Below are positions 51,912-60,432 of a stretch of DNA of 64,000 nucleotides, in pieces. Numbering within the stretch: the first letter of the stretch is position 1; every line of letters begins with the position of its first letter. The notes under the pieces are model-generated. The model was not told the origin of the DNA, did no database searches, and saw nothing but the letters and a program-made list of their open reading frames with translations. The stretch lies in NCBI RefSeq assembly GCF_900142575.1, contig NZ_FRBI01000002.1, positions 434,001-498,000 on the forward strand, written 5' to 3'. This DNA is from Actinacidiphila paucisporea (lineage in GTDB: Bacteria > Actinomycetota > Actinomycetes > Streptomycetales > Streptomycetaceae). The position numbers and the translations under genes were made by a program.

Positions 51912-53675
51912 GCGTCAGGGGTAAAGTGGCACGTCATGGAGGCCGACGGGGGAATCGGGACCGGGCCCCTGGCGACGCCGCCCTGGGCGGTGCGTATCCG
52001 GCGGGCCAACGGGACGATCGCGGGCAGCGGGATTCTGCTGAGCCCTGACCGGGTGCTGACCTGCGCGCATGTGGTGGGGCGGGACGAAGAGGTCACCGCC
52101 GAGTTCGTCGGCGCGCACGGGCCGCTGGTGCCCGAGGTGGCCGCCAGGGTCGCCGGGGAGGCCTACCGGCCCGAGGTGCGCGACGCCAACGGCGACCCCG
52201 TCGGGGACGTGGCGCTGCTCGCCCTGGACCGGCCGCGGCCCGCCGCCGAGGCGACGTCGCTGCACCGGGTGTCCGCGCCGGGCCGCGCGGTGCGGATGTA
52301 CGGCTTCCCCGCGGCGTACAACGGCGGTCTGTGGCTGCCCGCCACCATCCTCGGCGGCTGCGGCCGGGACGGCCAGGTGCAGCTGGAGCCGAGCAGCCCC
52401 GCCGGGGTGGCCAGGCGCGGCTTCAGCGGCGGCGGGGTGGTGGACCTGGCCACCGACAAGGTCATCGGCATGGTGCTGGCCAGCTCCCCGGAGGAGGGCG
52501 GCGGCTTCTCCTTCATGAGCCCGGCGGAGACCATCGTGCAGCACCTGCGCGAGGTGAGGAGGTGGGTGAAGGGCAGGACCGCGGTCGACGAGGAACTGCG
52601 CTCCGCGGCCGCCGGCGACGACCAGTCGCTGCTCGATCGGCCGTTCGCCGAGCGGCTGGCCCGCTGGCTGCGCGGCGGCCCCGCCGCCCGCCAGGTCAAG
52701 ATCAGCCTGGTGCCGGACGACGACCCGGTGCGCACGGCCACCCTGCGGCGCGCGATCACCCTGGCCGACCGGGAGTTGCGCAGCCGCTTTTCCACCGGGC
52801 CGCCCTCGCTGGACTCGCCGGGGACCGTACCGGCGGCCGGCGGACTCGACCTGGCGGTCTACGCGACCGGCCGCGGCACCGAGGAGATCGCCGAGCGGAT
52901 AGCCGAGCGGATGGACCTGCTCCAGCACCGGGAACTGCCCGCCGCGCAGCGCATCGCGGCGGCCGCGGTGACCATCACCCTGGTCGTGGACGGCGTCGAC
53001 GCCGCCGCGGACCCGGCGTCGCTGATCGGGCTGCTCGCACTGCTGACCTCCCGCGGCAACCGGGTGCTGCTGGTCTTCCGCTCGGCCGGCGACCACCTCG
53101 AACACGCCCGGCGGGAGCTGCTGCTGCGGCCGGCGCTGGAGCGCAGGGCGCGGCTGGCCGGCCGGCTGGAGCGGATCGCGCTGGGGCCCGGCCGCGAACT
53201 GGACGGCCTGATGGCCCGGGTCCGCGGAGCCGGGGACCTGACCGACAAGGCCGTCGACGTACTGATCAGCGTGATGGCCGCCCGCGCCGAACTGGACGCG
53301 GGCCAGGGAGCTTTCGCCGGCCCGCCGGAGGACGGCCCCGACCTCGCGCGCTACGAGCGCATGGCGGCCCGCGCCGAGCGCCGGCTGCCGCCCGCCATCG
53401 CCGTCCTGCGCGAACTACTGGACCGCCGCGAGGAGTTGCGCGGCGAGCTGGGACCCTACCGCCGGCTGTACGAGGAGAGCGCCGCCCGCGGCGAGGACCT
53501 TGCAGCCGACGAGCTGTACCTGGCGGCCTATCGGAGCCTGCGCGAACGGCCCTGCGACGTGGCGGAAGCGCAGGCCGCGGTCCGCCGCTTCCGCGACCTG
53601 GTGGACCGGCCGGAGCAGCCCGCCCCGGGCCCCCTCGACGGTCAGGACCGCGACGAAGGAGGCACGCCGACATGA
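51909..53675 (+). CDS. Trypsin-like serine protease with C-terminal NTPase-like region
   Basis: 588 residues, no signal peptide, so cytoplasmic. The protease domain (about 15-200) has the triad His in LTCAHVV (about 51), Asp in GDVALLAL (about 100) and Ser in RRGFSGGGVVD (about 174). After it, LDLAVYATGRGTEEIAERIAERMDLL followed by VTITLVVDGVDAAADPASLIGLLALLTSRGNRVLLVFRS resembles a P-loop NTPase whose Walker A Lys is lost but Walker B-like strand is kept; this is tentative. The last 150 residues are helical. AAGGG precedes ATG 51909. The stop overlaps the kinase start by four bases. Confidence 0.82.
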   Translation: MASGVKWHVMEADGGIGTGPLATPPWAVRIRRANGTIAGSGILLSPDRVLTCAHVVGRDEEVTAEFVGAHGPLVPEVAARVAGEAYRPEVRDANGDPVGDVALLALDRPRPAAEATSLHRVSAPGRAVRMYGFPAAYNGGLWLPATILGGCGRDGQVQLEPSSPAGVARRGFSGGGVVDLATDKVIGMVLASSPEEGGGFSFMSPAETIVQHLREVRRWVKGRTAVDEELRSAAAGDDQSLLDRPFAERLARWLRGGPAARQVKISLVPDDDPVRTATLRRAITLADRELRSRFSTGPPSLDSPGTVPAAGGLDLAVYATGRGTEEIAERIAERMDLLQHRELPAAQRIAAAAVTITLVVDGVDAAADPASLIGLLALLTSRGNRVLLVFRSAGDHLEHARRELLLRPALERRARLAGRLERIALGPGRELDGLMARVRGAGDLTDKAVDVLISVMAARAELDAGQGAFAGPPEDGPDLARYERMAARAERRLPPAIAVLRELLDRREELRGELGPYRRLYEESAARGEDLAADELYLAAYRSLRERPCDVAEAQAAVRRFRDLVDRPEQPAPGPLDGQDRDEGGTPT

Positions 53676-56131
53676 CCGCCCCCGGCACGCCGTGCCCGCA
53701 CCGCCCCTGCAAGGGCACGATCCGCGTCTCCGGTTACTGCGGCACCTGCCGCCGCCACCCCTCCACCGCGCCCACGCGGGAAGAGGCAGGACCGGCGGCC
53801 TTACCGGGCCCGCGTGCCGCACGATGCGACGACGACGCCCCCGCCGGGACGCCCCGCGCGGCCGCCACCCCCGGCGCCCTCGACCGCGACGGCCTGGTCC
53901 AACTGCCCAGCATCCCGCCCCCCGCCGACGCGGACGTCGTCCGCGCCGCGTCCCGCCGCCCCGAGGGCGGCCGGCGCTGCGGAGTGCAGGACTGCACCGG
54001 CACCATCGGGCTGTCCTACGACGACGGTCCCGCCCCCGACGAGGGCTTCTGCCCCAAGTGCGGCACCCGCTACTCCTTCCTCCCGCAGCTCGGCCCCGGC
54101 GACGTCGTCGCCGGGCAGTACCGCGTGATCGGGTACCTCTCGCCCGGCGGCACCGGCTGGGTCTACCTCGCCGAGGACCTCGACCTGCCGGGCCAGCGGG
54201 TGGTCCTCAAGGCGCAGATCAACACGCAGGACGCGGCGGCCCGCCGCAAGGCCGTCGAGGAGCGGCGCTCGCTGACCACCCTGCACCACCGGGACATCGT
54301 CGGGATCATCGCGTCCAAGCAGCACCGGCGGGAGGGCGAGAGCGAGCCCACCGACTACATCGTCATGGAGTACGTCGCGGGGCGGCCGCTCGACCAGCTC
54401 CTGCGGTCCTCCGACGAGGAGTTGACGGAGCTGTTCGGCGAGCCCTTCGCGCTCGACCACGTCGTCACCTACGGCTGCAAGATCCTCGGTGCCCTGGAGT
54501 ACCTGCACGACCAGGGCCTGCTCTACTGCGACATGAAGCCGGAGAACGTCATCCACTACGACCGGCAGATCAAGGTCATCGACCTCGGCGCCGTCCGCCG
54601 TATCGACGACCACGACAGCGCCCTGGTCCACACCCCGCGTTTCGCGCCGAAGAAGCGCGAGCGCGACGAGCGCGGCTTCCTGGTAGACAGCGACCTCTTC
54701 ACCGTCGGCCGCACCCTGGCCGCGCTCGCGACCCGCGCCAAGGTGCCCGCCGGGCTCGCCGCCCGCTCCTTCGACCGGCTGATCGGCCGCGCCACCCACG
54801 ACGACCCGGCCGCCCGCTTCACCTCCGCCGTGCAGATGTCCCGCCAGCTGTGGGAGGTGCTGCGCGAGCACCGCGCCCTGGACCGCGGCGAGCGGTATCC
54901 CGAGCGGTCCACCCGCTTCGAGCCCACCGCTGTCACCTTCGGCGCCGCCCTGGGCGCGGCCCCCGCGCTCACCCACTGGACGCTGCGGCCCGAAGGCGTC
55001 GCACCGCCCGACCTGGCCACCGGCGTACCCACCCCGCAGGAGACGGTCCGCGCGCTGCCCGGGCCGGTCGCCGACCCGGAGGATCCGGCGGCGGTGCTGC
55101 TCGGCGGCCTGGCGGGCCACGCGCCCGAGCGCACGGCGGAGCGCGTCGAAGACGACCCGGCGCTGCGGACCGTCGAGGTCGCGCTGTGGCTGTGCCGGTC
55201 GTACCTGCTGTCCGGCGAATCGGGCCCGGCGGGCGATCCGGCCCGCGCGGCTGCGGAGAAGTGGCTCGGCGAGGCCGTCCGGCTGATGGGCCCCGACGTC
55301 GCCGGCTACGACTGGCGGCCGCCGTGGCATCGCGGGCTGCTGCTCCTGGCGCGGGGCCGGGTGAAGGATGCGCAGGGCGAGTTCGCCGCCGTCTACGCGA
55401 CCGTGCCGGGGGAGTGGGCGCCGAAGCTGGCGCTGGGCTACTGCGCGGAATACCTGCGCGGAACGCTCGCCGCGCCGCGGCCCGCGGGTGACGAGGCGCC
55501 CGCCGTCCAGGCCGCGGCGGCGGAGGAAGCCCGGACCAGGGCCCGGGAGGCCGAAGCGGAGGCGGAGGCCTACTACCGGGCCGGGTGGGCGCGCGACCGC
55601 GCCCACACCAGCGCGGCTTTCGGGCTCGCCCGGCTGCGGCTGCTGCACGGCGACCGGGCCGACGCGGTGCGGATCCTCGACCAGGTGCCGACGACCTCCC
55701 GCACCTACGACCTCGCCCGGATCGCCGCCCTGCGCATCCTCACCGGGCGGGTGACCGGCACCGCGCCCTCGCAGGCCGACCTGCGGGAGGCCGGCGAGCG
55801 GCTCGCGGAGCTGCCGCGGGACGGCGCCCGCGACCGGCTGGTCGCCGAGATCAGGGAGAACGTGCTGGCGGGGCACCCGGCACCCGGCCGCCCCGTCCCC
55901 TGGCGCAGCCGGCTCGCTCTTGCCGTGGGCCGTGGCACCGTGACGACGGACGCCGAGCCGGACTTCCCGCGGCTGCCGCCGGGCGAGCTGTTCGACGGCG
56001 CCGCCAGCCGCGAGGCGCTGGCGGGGCTGCTGTACGGGTCGCTGCGCACCCTCGTGGGCCAGGCGCGGGAAGCCCAGCGCGCCGAACTGCTCGACCGCGC
56101 CTACGCCGTACGCCCGCAGAGCCGCTTCTGA
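53672..56131 (+). CDS. pknG: PknG-like serine/threonine protein kinase with zinc ribbons and TPR region
   Basis: 819 residues, soluble. Two Cys4 zinc ribbons come first: C-x4-C-x9-CGTC at residues 8-26 and C-x4-C...CPKCG at about 102-128. The kinase follows: G-loop GYLSPGGTGWVYLAED (about 153-168), Lys in VVLKAQ (about 180), catalytic loop LLYCDMKPENVI (Asp kept, HRD changed to YCD as in mycobacterial PknG, which also lacks HRD), metal-binding DLG in KVIDLGAVRR. The C-terminal 330 residues are helical TPR-like repeats, as in PknG. Mycobacterial PknG phosphorylates GarA/OdhI to control 2-oxoglutarate metabolism. ATG 53672 has GAAGGAGG and overlaps the protease stop. Confidence 0.88.
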   Translation: MTAPGTPCPHRPCKGTIRVSGYCGTCRRHPSTAPTREEAGPAALPGPRAARCDDDAPAGTPRAAATPGALDRDGLVQLPSIPPPADADVVRAASRRPEGGRRCGVQDCTGTIGLSYDDGPAPDEGFCPKCGTRYSFLPQLGPGDVVAGQYRVIGYLSPGGTGWVYLAEDLDLPGQRVVLKAQINTQDAAARRKAVEERRSLTTLHHRDIVGIIASKQHRREGESEPTDYIVMEYVAGRPLDQLLRSSDEELTELFGEPFALDHVVTYGCKILGALEYLHDQGLLYCDMKPENVIHYDRQIKVIDLGAVRRIDDHDSALVHTPRFAPKKRERDERGFLVDSDLFTVGRTLAALATRAKVPAGLAARSFDRLIGRATHDDPAARFTSAVQMSRQLWEVLREHRALDRGERYPERSTRFEPTAVTFGAALGAAPALTHWTLRPEGVAPPDLATGVPTPQETVRALPGPVADPEDPAAVLLGGLAGHAPERTAERVEDDPALRTVEVALWLCRSYLLSGESGPAGDPARAAAEKWLGEAVRLMGPDVAGYDWRPPWHRGLLLLARGRVKDAQGEFAAVYATVPGEWAPKLALGYCAEYLRGTLAAPRPAGDEAPAVQAAAAEEARTRAREAEAEAEAYYRAGWARDRAHTSAAFGLARLRLLHGDRADAVRILDQVPTTSRTYDLARIAALRILTGRVTGTAPSQADLREAGERLAELPRDGARDRLVAEIRENVLAGHPAPGRPVPWRSRLALAVGRGTVTTDAEPDFPRLPPGELFDGAASREALAGLLYGSLRTLVGQAREAQRAELLDRAYAVRPQSRF

Positions 56132-56191
56132 CCCGCAACACCCCGCGCAGCCACGGCAACAGCAGCTCATCGGTGAGGAGTCACGACCACA

Positions 56192-57628
56192 GTGGACACC
56201 ACGATCGGCCTCGCGGTCAGCCAGCAGAAGTACCTCCCCGCGGGCGCGGGCGAGAAGGACCTGCACGCCATCGTGACCGTGGAGGTCAGCGGCGCGGACG
56301 GCGCGGCGCCCGGTCCCGCGCTCGCCGAGGTCCTGGTGATCGACTGCTCCACCTCGATGGACAATCCCGAGGAGAAGTTCCGGGCGGCGAAGAACGCCGC
56401 GATCGCCGCGCTGCGGCTGCTCCCCGACGGCACCCTCTTCGCCGTCGTCGCCGGCACCCACGACGCCGTCACCGCCTATCCGCCGCAGCCTGCGGGTACA
56501 CCGGCGCAGGCGTGCACGATGGCGGTGGCCGACGCCACCGCACGGGCCGAGGCGGAGGCCGCGGTACACCGGCTGGTCGCGGCCGGCGGCACCTGCGTGG
56601 GCAACTGGCTGCATCTGGCGGACCTGTTGCTCGCCCGGCAGCCCGCGCCGATCCGGCACACGCTGATGCTCACCGACGGGCGCAACGAGCACGACGACCA
56701 CCGGCCGCTCGACGGCGTGCTCACCGCGCTCGCCGGGAGATTCGTCTGCGACGCCTGGGGCATCGGCGCCGGCTGGGACGCCCAGGTGCTGCTGGCGGTG
56801 ACCCGCGCCCTGCACGGCAGGGCCGACGCCGTCCGCCGGGAGTCCGAACTCGTCGGCGTTTACGAGCAGTTGATACGCGCCCTGCTCGTCAAGGCGGTGC
56901 CGGAGGTGACCCTCACCGTCGAGCCGGTGCCCGGCAGCCGGCTGCGGTACGTCCGGCAGACCTTCCCCGACGAGGTGCCCCTGACGCCGGAGGCGGACGC
57001 GCCCGGCACCTATGTCACCCGCGCCTGGGGCAACGAGATCCGCCGCTACCACGTCTGCGTGGCCGTCGACCCCGAAGGGCAGCTGCACGGCGAGGAGTTG
57101 CTGGCCGCCGAGGTCGGGGTGCGCACCTCGGACGACGCCGGGGTCCGGCTGCCGCAGGCCCAGCCGCTGGTGGTGAACTGGACCGACGATCCGGCCCTGT
57201 CGGGGGTGACCGACGAGCAGGTCCTGCACTTCCAGACGTACGAGCAGCTCGGCCAGGCCGTGGCGGACGCGGCGGACGCCCATCACCGCGGGCAGCTCGA
57301 CCGGGCCGCCCAACTCCTCGGCCAGGCCGCCGCGCTGGCCCACCGCACCGGCGCCCGCCGTCAACTCGACGAGCTGCGGCGGCTGGTGGACATCCACGAC
57401 GCCGCGGCGGGCGTGGTGTCGCTGCGCCGGAACATCGACCCGGTGGACTTCCAGCACCTGATCACCGCGAGCAGCCAGACCACCTACGGCCCCGCGCCGG
57501 CGGGCCGGGCGGCCGACCCGGGCCTGCTGCCCGGGGCGGCCCTGACCGACTGCCCGGCCTGCGGGCGGCGCATCCCGTCGACGGCCGGCTTCTGCCCGCA
57601 CTGCGGGCACGCACTGGGGGAGTCATGA
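56192..57628 (+). CDS. vWA-domain protein with C-terminal zinc ribbon
   Basis: 478 residues, cytoplasmic. The vWA domain has a complete MIDAS: DxSxS in VIDCSTSMD (about 49-57), Thr in GGTCVGNWL and Asp in LMLTDGRNEHDD. A beta-rich middle and helical region follow, and the protein ends in a zinc ribbon CPACGRRIPSTAGFCPHCGHAL, like the ribbons in the kinase. Such proteins are typically metal-dependent adaptors. GTG 56192 lies 60 bases after the kinase stop, with GAGGAG upstream. Its stop overlaps the sensor gene by four bases. Confidence 0.84.
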   Translation: MDTTIGLAVSQQKYLPAGAGEKDLHAIVTVEVSGADGAAPGPALAEVLVIDCSTSMDNPEEKFRAAKNAAIAALRLLPDGTLFAVVAGTHDAVTAYPPQPAGTPAQACTMAVADATARAEAEAAVHRLVAAGGTCVGNWLHLADLLLARQPAPIRHTLMLTDGRNEHDDHRPLDGVLTALAGRFVCDAWGIGAGWDAQVLLAVTRALHGRADAVRRESELVGVYEQLIRALLVKAVPEVTLTVEPVPGSRLRYVRQTFPDEVPLTPEADAPGTYVTRAWGNEIRRYHVCVAVDPEGQLHGEELLAAEVGVRTSDDAGVRLPQAQPLVVNWTDDPALSGVTDEQVLHFQTYEQLGQAVADAADAHHRGQLDRAAQLLGQAAALAHRTGARRQLDELRRLVDIHDAAAGVVSLRRNIDPVDFQHLITASSQTTYGPAPAGRAADPGLLPGAALTDCPACGRRIPSTAGFCPHCGHALGES

Positions 57629-59916
57629 ACGAGCGAACGGCCCCGATACGGGCGACCGCCCCGGCCCCGACACCGGCCCCCACCCCGGCCCCGGCGCCCA
57701 CCCCCGCCCCGGCGCCCGCGCACGTCCCGAGCCGCACCCCGCGCGAGCTGAACCGCCGCATGCTGCTGCTGCTCGCCCTGGTGGTCCTCACCGCCCTCTC
57801 GCTCTTCCACGCCTACCGCGGGGTGCACACCGACGCGGTGCCGCTGAAGACGGCGAGCGCCCCCGGCGTGCTGGCCGTCGACACCGCGAAGGACGCGCTG
57901 GACCAGGCGCAGCAGGGCGTCGAGCAGGACGTCGGCACCACGAGCGCCTTCCACACCCGTATCTCGGTGGCCAACCAGAGCCTCGCGCGGGCCGCGGCCG
58001 CCGACGTCACCGGGCTCACCGGCCGCCAGACCATCCAGACGGTGACCGGCCTCATCGCGACCTACACCGGCTGGATCGAGGACGCCGAGGCCCAGCCGTC
58101 GGGCAGCCCGCTCCACAAGGCCTACCTGAGATACGCCGGCAGCATGCTCGGACGCGATGCCAAGGGCCCCGCGGCGGAGGCCACCATCATGGGCAGGCTC
58201 AGCGCGCTGCACGCCCAGCAGCTGGAAGTGGTGCGCGGCCAGACGGACTTCGGGCCGCTGCTGTGGCTGGAGTGGGGCGTCGCGCTCGCCCTGGCGCTGG
58301 CGCTGCTCGGGCTGCTCGCCGAGACGCACCGCTACTTCGGCACGCGCTTCCGGCGGCGGTTCAACCCGGCGCTGCTCGCCACCGCTGTGCTGCTGGTCGC
58401 GGGCGTCACCGTGCTGATCGTCTTCACCGAGTTGACGCACACCGGGATGTCCGGCGCGCGCACCGCGCTGACCGGCTCCCTGACCGGCACGGCGATCCCG
58501 CGCACGGGGGCCGCGGTCTCGCGGCGGCTGGCGGACACCGGCTTCCGCGCGGCGGCGGCCGACTGGATCCTCGCCGGCGGTCTGCTGCTGGGGGCGCTCG
58601 TCGTACTGGGACTCCAACCGAGCCTGAGCGAATACCGGGTCGAGGCCATCGCCCTGAAGTGGCCGCGGCCCCGCACGCTGGGCGTGCTCGGGGTGTGCCT
58701 GGTGCTGCTGGCCGGCGGCGGCGCCCTCGCCGTGCGGGCCACCGGCTGGCACGGCTCCGTGACCCTGCTCGCCAACTGGACCGGCACCGAACAGGACCGG
58801 TTCCAGCGGCAGGTGATCGACAAGTTCGAGGCCGAGTACCGTATCCACGTCGTCTACCAGGGCAGTTCGGCCGAGAGCCAGGTGCTCGCCGCCGACGTCG
58901 AGTCCGGCACGCCGCCGGACGTCGCGATCCTGCCGGGACCCGGCGAGCTGGCCGGCTACGCGACCGAGGGCGCGCTCACCCCGCTGGACGACCTGGTCGG
59001 TGAGGCCCGCTTCGCCTCGACCTGGGTGACCCCGGTCAACGGCCCCGACGGAAAGCCGCACGCCTACTGGCTGCCGATCAAGACCGACCTCAAGAGCATG
59101 GTCTGGCACCCGCCGGCGATGGACACCGCCGGTGTCGAGCAGGCCGCGCGCCGCCCCGCCTCCTGGTGCCTGGGCATGGGCGGCGACGCCACGTCCGGAT
59201 GGCCCGGCTCGGACTGGATCGAGGACATCCTGCTCCAGCAGACCGACCCGGCCACGTACACAGACTGGGTCGACGGGAAGCTGTCGTGGCGGGACCCCAG
59301 GGTCCGCCGCGCCTGGACCACCTGGGGCCACCTGGTCGGCGCGGGCGATCAGAAACTGATGGCGCCCGCGCTGGCCACGCCGTTCGGCGCCGCCGCCGAC
59401 GGGGTGCTGAAGCAGCCGCCGACCTGCGACCTGGAACACCAGTCGTCCTTCGCCCGCCGCAGCGACGGCTGGCGCCAGGGCGCCGCCTACACCCACTCCG
59501 CCGACGTCATCCCCGGCGTGCGGGCCGGCAACCGCTGGGAGGTCTCCGGCGACCTCGCCGCCGTGCTGCACAGCACCTCGCAGGCTGCCCGGCTGATCGG
59601 CTACCTCGCCTCGGACGAGGCCCAACGCGCCTGGGCCGGCACACAGTCCGGCTACTCCGTCAAGCGCGCGGTGCTCGACCGCTACCCGAGCACCGGCACG
59701 GACGGCGCGATCGCCGGGACCCTGCGCGACCCGGACGCGGTCCGCTGCTACGACGCCTCCGACGCGATGCCGACCCAGGTCCGCGACGTCTTCGCGCTCG
59801 CCGTCCTGCGCTACCTCGCCGACCCCGGGACCCTCGACGACCAGCTCCGCACCCTCGACCAGGTCAGCGCGATCGCCGGCAAAGCCCGGCTGCACACGGT
59901 GTGTTCGTCACGCTGA
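57625..59916 (+). CDS. Fused GlnX-like membrane sensor and extracellular solute-binding domain
   Basis: 763 residues. A Pro/Ala/Thr repeat tail (8-32) is followed by TM1 (45-63), an extracellular helical domain (64-210, SFHTRISVANQS-like region), TM2 (211-232), TM3 (249-271), TM4 (313-330) and TM5 (352-370). Then comes a solute-binding domain of family 1 type (SVTLLANWTGTEQDRFQRQVIDKFEAEYRIHVVYQGSSAESQVLAADVESGTPPDVAILPGPGELAGYA) to the end. With the N-terminus inside, five helices place the binding domain outside. In mycobacteria GlnX (membrane) and GlnH (binding lipoprotein) are separate proteins that signal to PknG; here they appear as one chain beside a PknG. ATG 57625 overlaps the vWA stop, with GGGGGAG upstream. 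Confidence 0.83.
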   Translation: MNERTAPIRATAPAPTPAPTPAPAPTPAPAPAHVPSRTPRELNRRMLLLLALVVLTALSLFHAYRGVHTDAVPLKTASAPGVLAVDTAKDALDQAQQGVEQDVGTTSAFHTRISVANQSLARAAAADVTGLTGRQTIQTVTGLIATYTGWIEDAEAQPSGSPLHKAYLRYAGSMLGRDAKGPAAEATIMGRLSALHAQQLEVVRGQTDFGPLLWLEWGVALALALALLGLLAETHRYFGTRFRRRFNPALLATAVLLVAGVTVLIVFTELTHTGMSGARTALTGSLTGTAIPRTGAAVSRRLADTGFRAAAADWILAGGLLLGALVVLGLQPSLSEYRVEAIALKWPRPRTLGVLGVCLVLLAGGGALAVRATGWHGSVTLLANWTGTEQDRFQRQVIDKFEAEYRIHVVYQGSSAESQVLAADVESGTPPDVAILPGPGELAGYATEGALTPLDDLVGEARFASTWVTPVNGPDGKPHAYWLPIKTDLKSMVWHPPAMDTAGVEQAARRPASWCLGMGGDATSGWPGSDWIEDILLQQTDPATYTDWVDGKLSWRDPRVRRAWTTWGHLVGAGDQKLMAPALATPFGAAADGVLKQPPTCDLEHQSSFARRSDGWRQGAAYTHSADVIPGVRAGNRWEVSGDLAAVLHSTSQAARLIGYLASDEAQRAWAGTQSGYSVKRAVLDRYPSTGTDGAIAGTLRDPDAVRCYDASDAMPTQVRDVFALAVLRYLADPGTLDDQLRTLDQVSAIAGKARLHTVCSSR

Positions 59917-59931
59917 CCCCCTTCCCGCGGG

Positions 59932-60360
59932 TCAGACGACGGACAGCGTCACCGCCACGTTGCCGCGGGTCGCGGCCGAGTAGGGGCAGACCTCGTGCGC
60001 CTGCTCGACCAGCGCGGCCGCCTCGTCCGCCGGGACGTTCGGAATGGAGACCTCCAGCTGGACGGTCAGCCCGAAGCCGCCGGCCTCGGTCTTGCCGAGG
60101 CCGACCTTCGCGGTCACCTGAGAACCGGAGACGTCCGTCTTCGCCCGCCGGGCGACCACGCCGAGCGCGCTCTGGAAGCACGCGCTGTAGCCGGCCGCGA
60201 AGAGCTGCTCGGGGTTCGTCCCGGCGCCGGTGCCGCCCAGCTCGATGGGCGGGTTGACGATGACGTCGAGCTTCCCGTCATCCGTGGCGACCCGCCCGTC
60301 GCGGCCGTTCTCCGCGGTGGCGACGGCCGTGTAGAGCACATCTACGTACTGGATGGTCAT
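59932..60360 (-). CDS. ohr: Organic hydroperoxide resistance protein (Ohr)
   Basis: 142 residues. The two active cysteines are in AAGYSACFQSAL (about residue 61) and HEVCPYSAATRGN (about 125), as in Ohr. It begins YTAVATAENGRDGRV, a typical Ohr N-terminus. It reduces organic hydroperoxides with lipoamide or similar thiols. GAGGAG precedes ATG 60360. The quinone-reductase-like gene upstream is on the same strand with 72 bases between, so they may share a transcript under the MarR regulator at 61622. Confidence 0.92.
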   Translation of the reverse strand: MTIQYVDVLYTAVATAENGRDGRVATDDGKLDVIVNPPIELGGTGAGTNPEQLFAAGYSACFQSALGVVARRAKTDVSGSQVTAKVGLGKTEAGGFGLTVQLEVSIPNVPADEAAALVEQAHEVCPYSAATRGNVAVTLSVV

Positions 60361-60432
60361 GAGGGCTCCTCAACAGAAGGTTCACAAAGGTTCGGCGCCG
60401 AGCCGGGACCGCGGTCCCGACTCCTTCCATGG

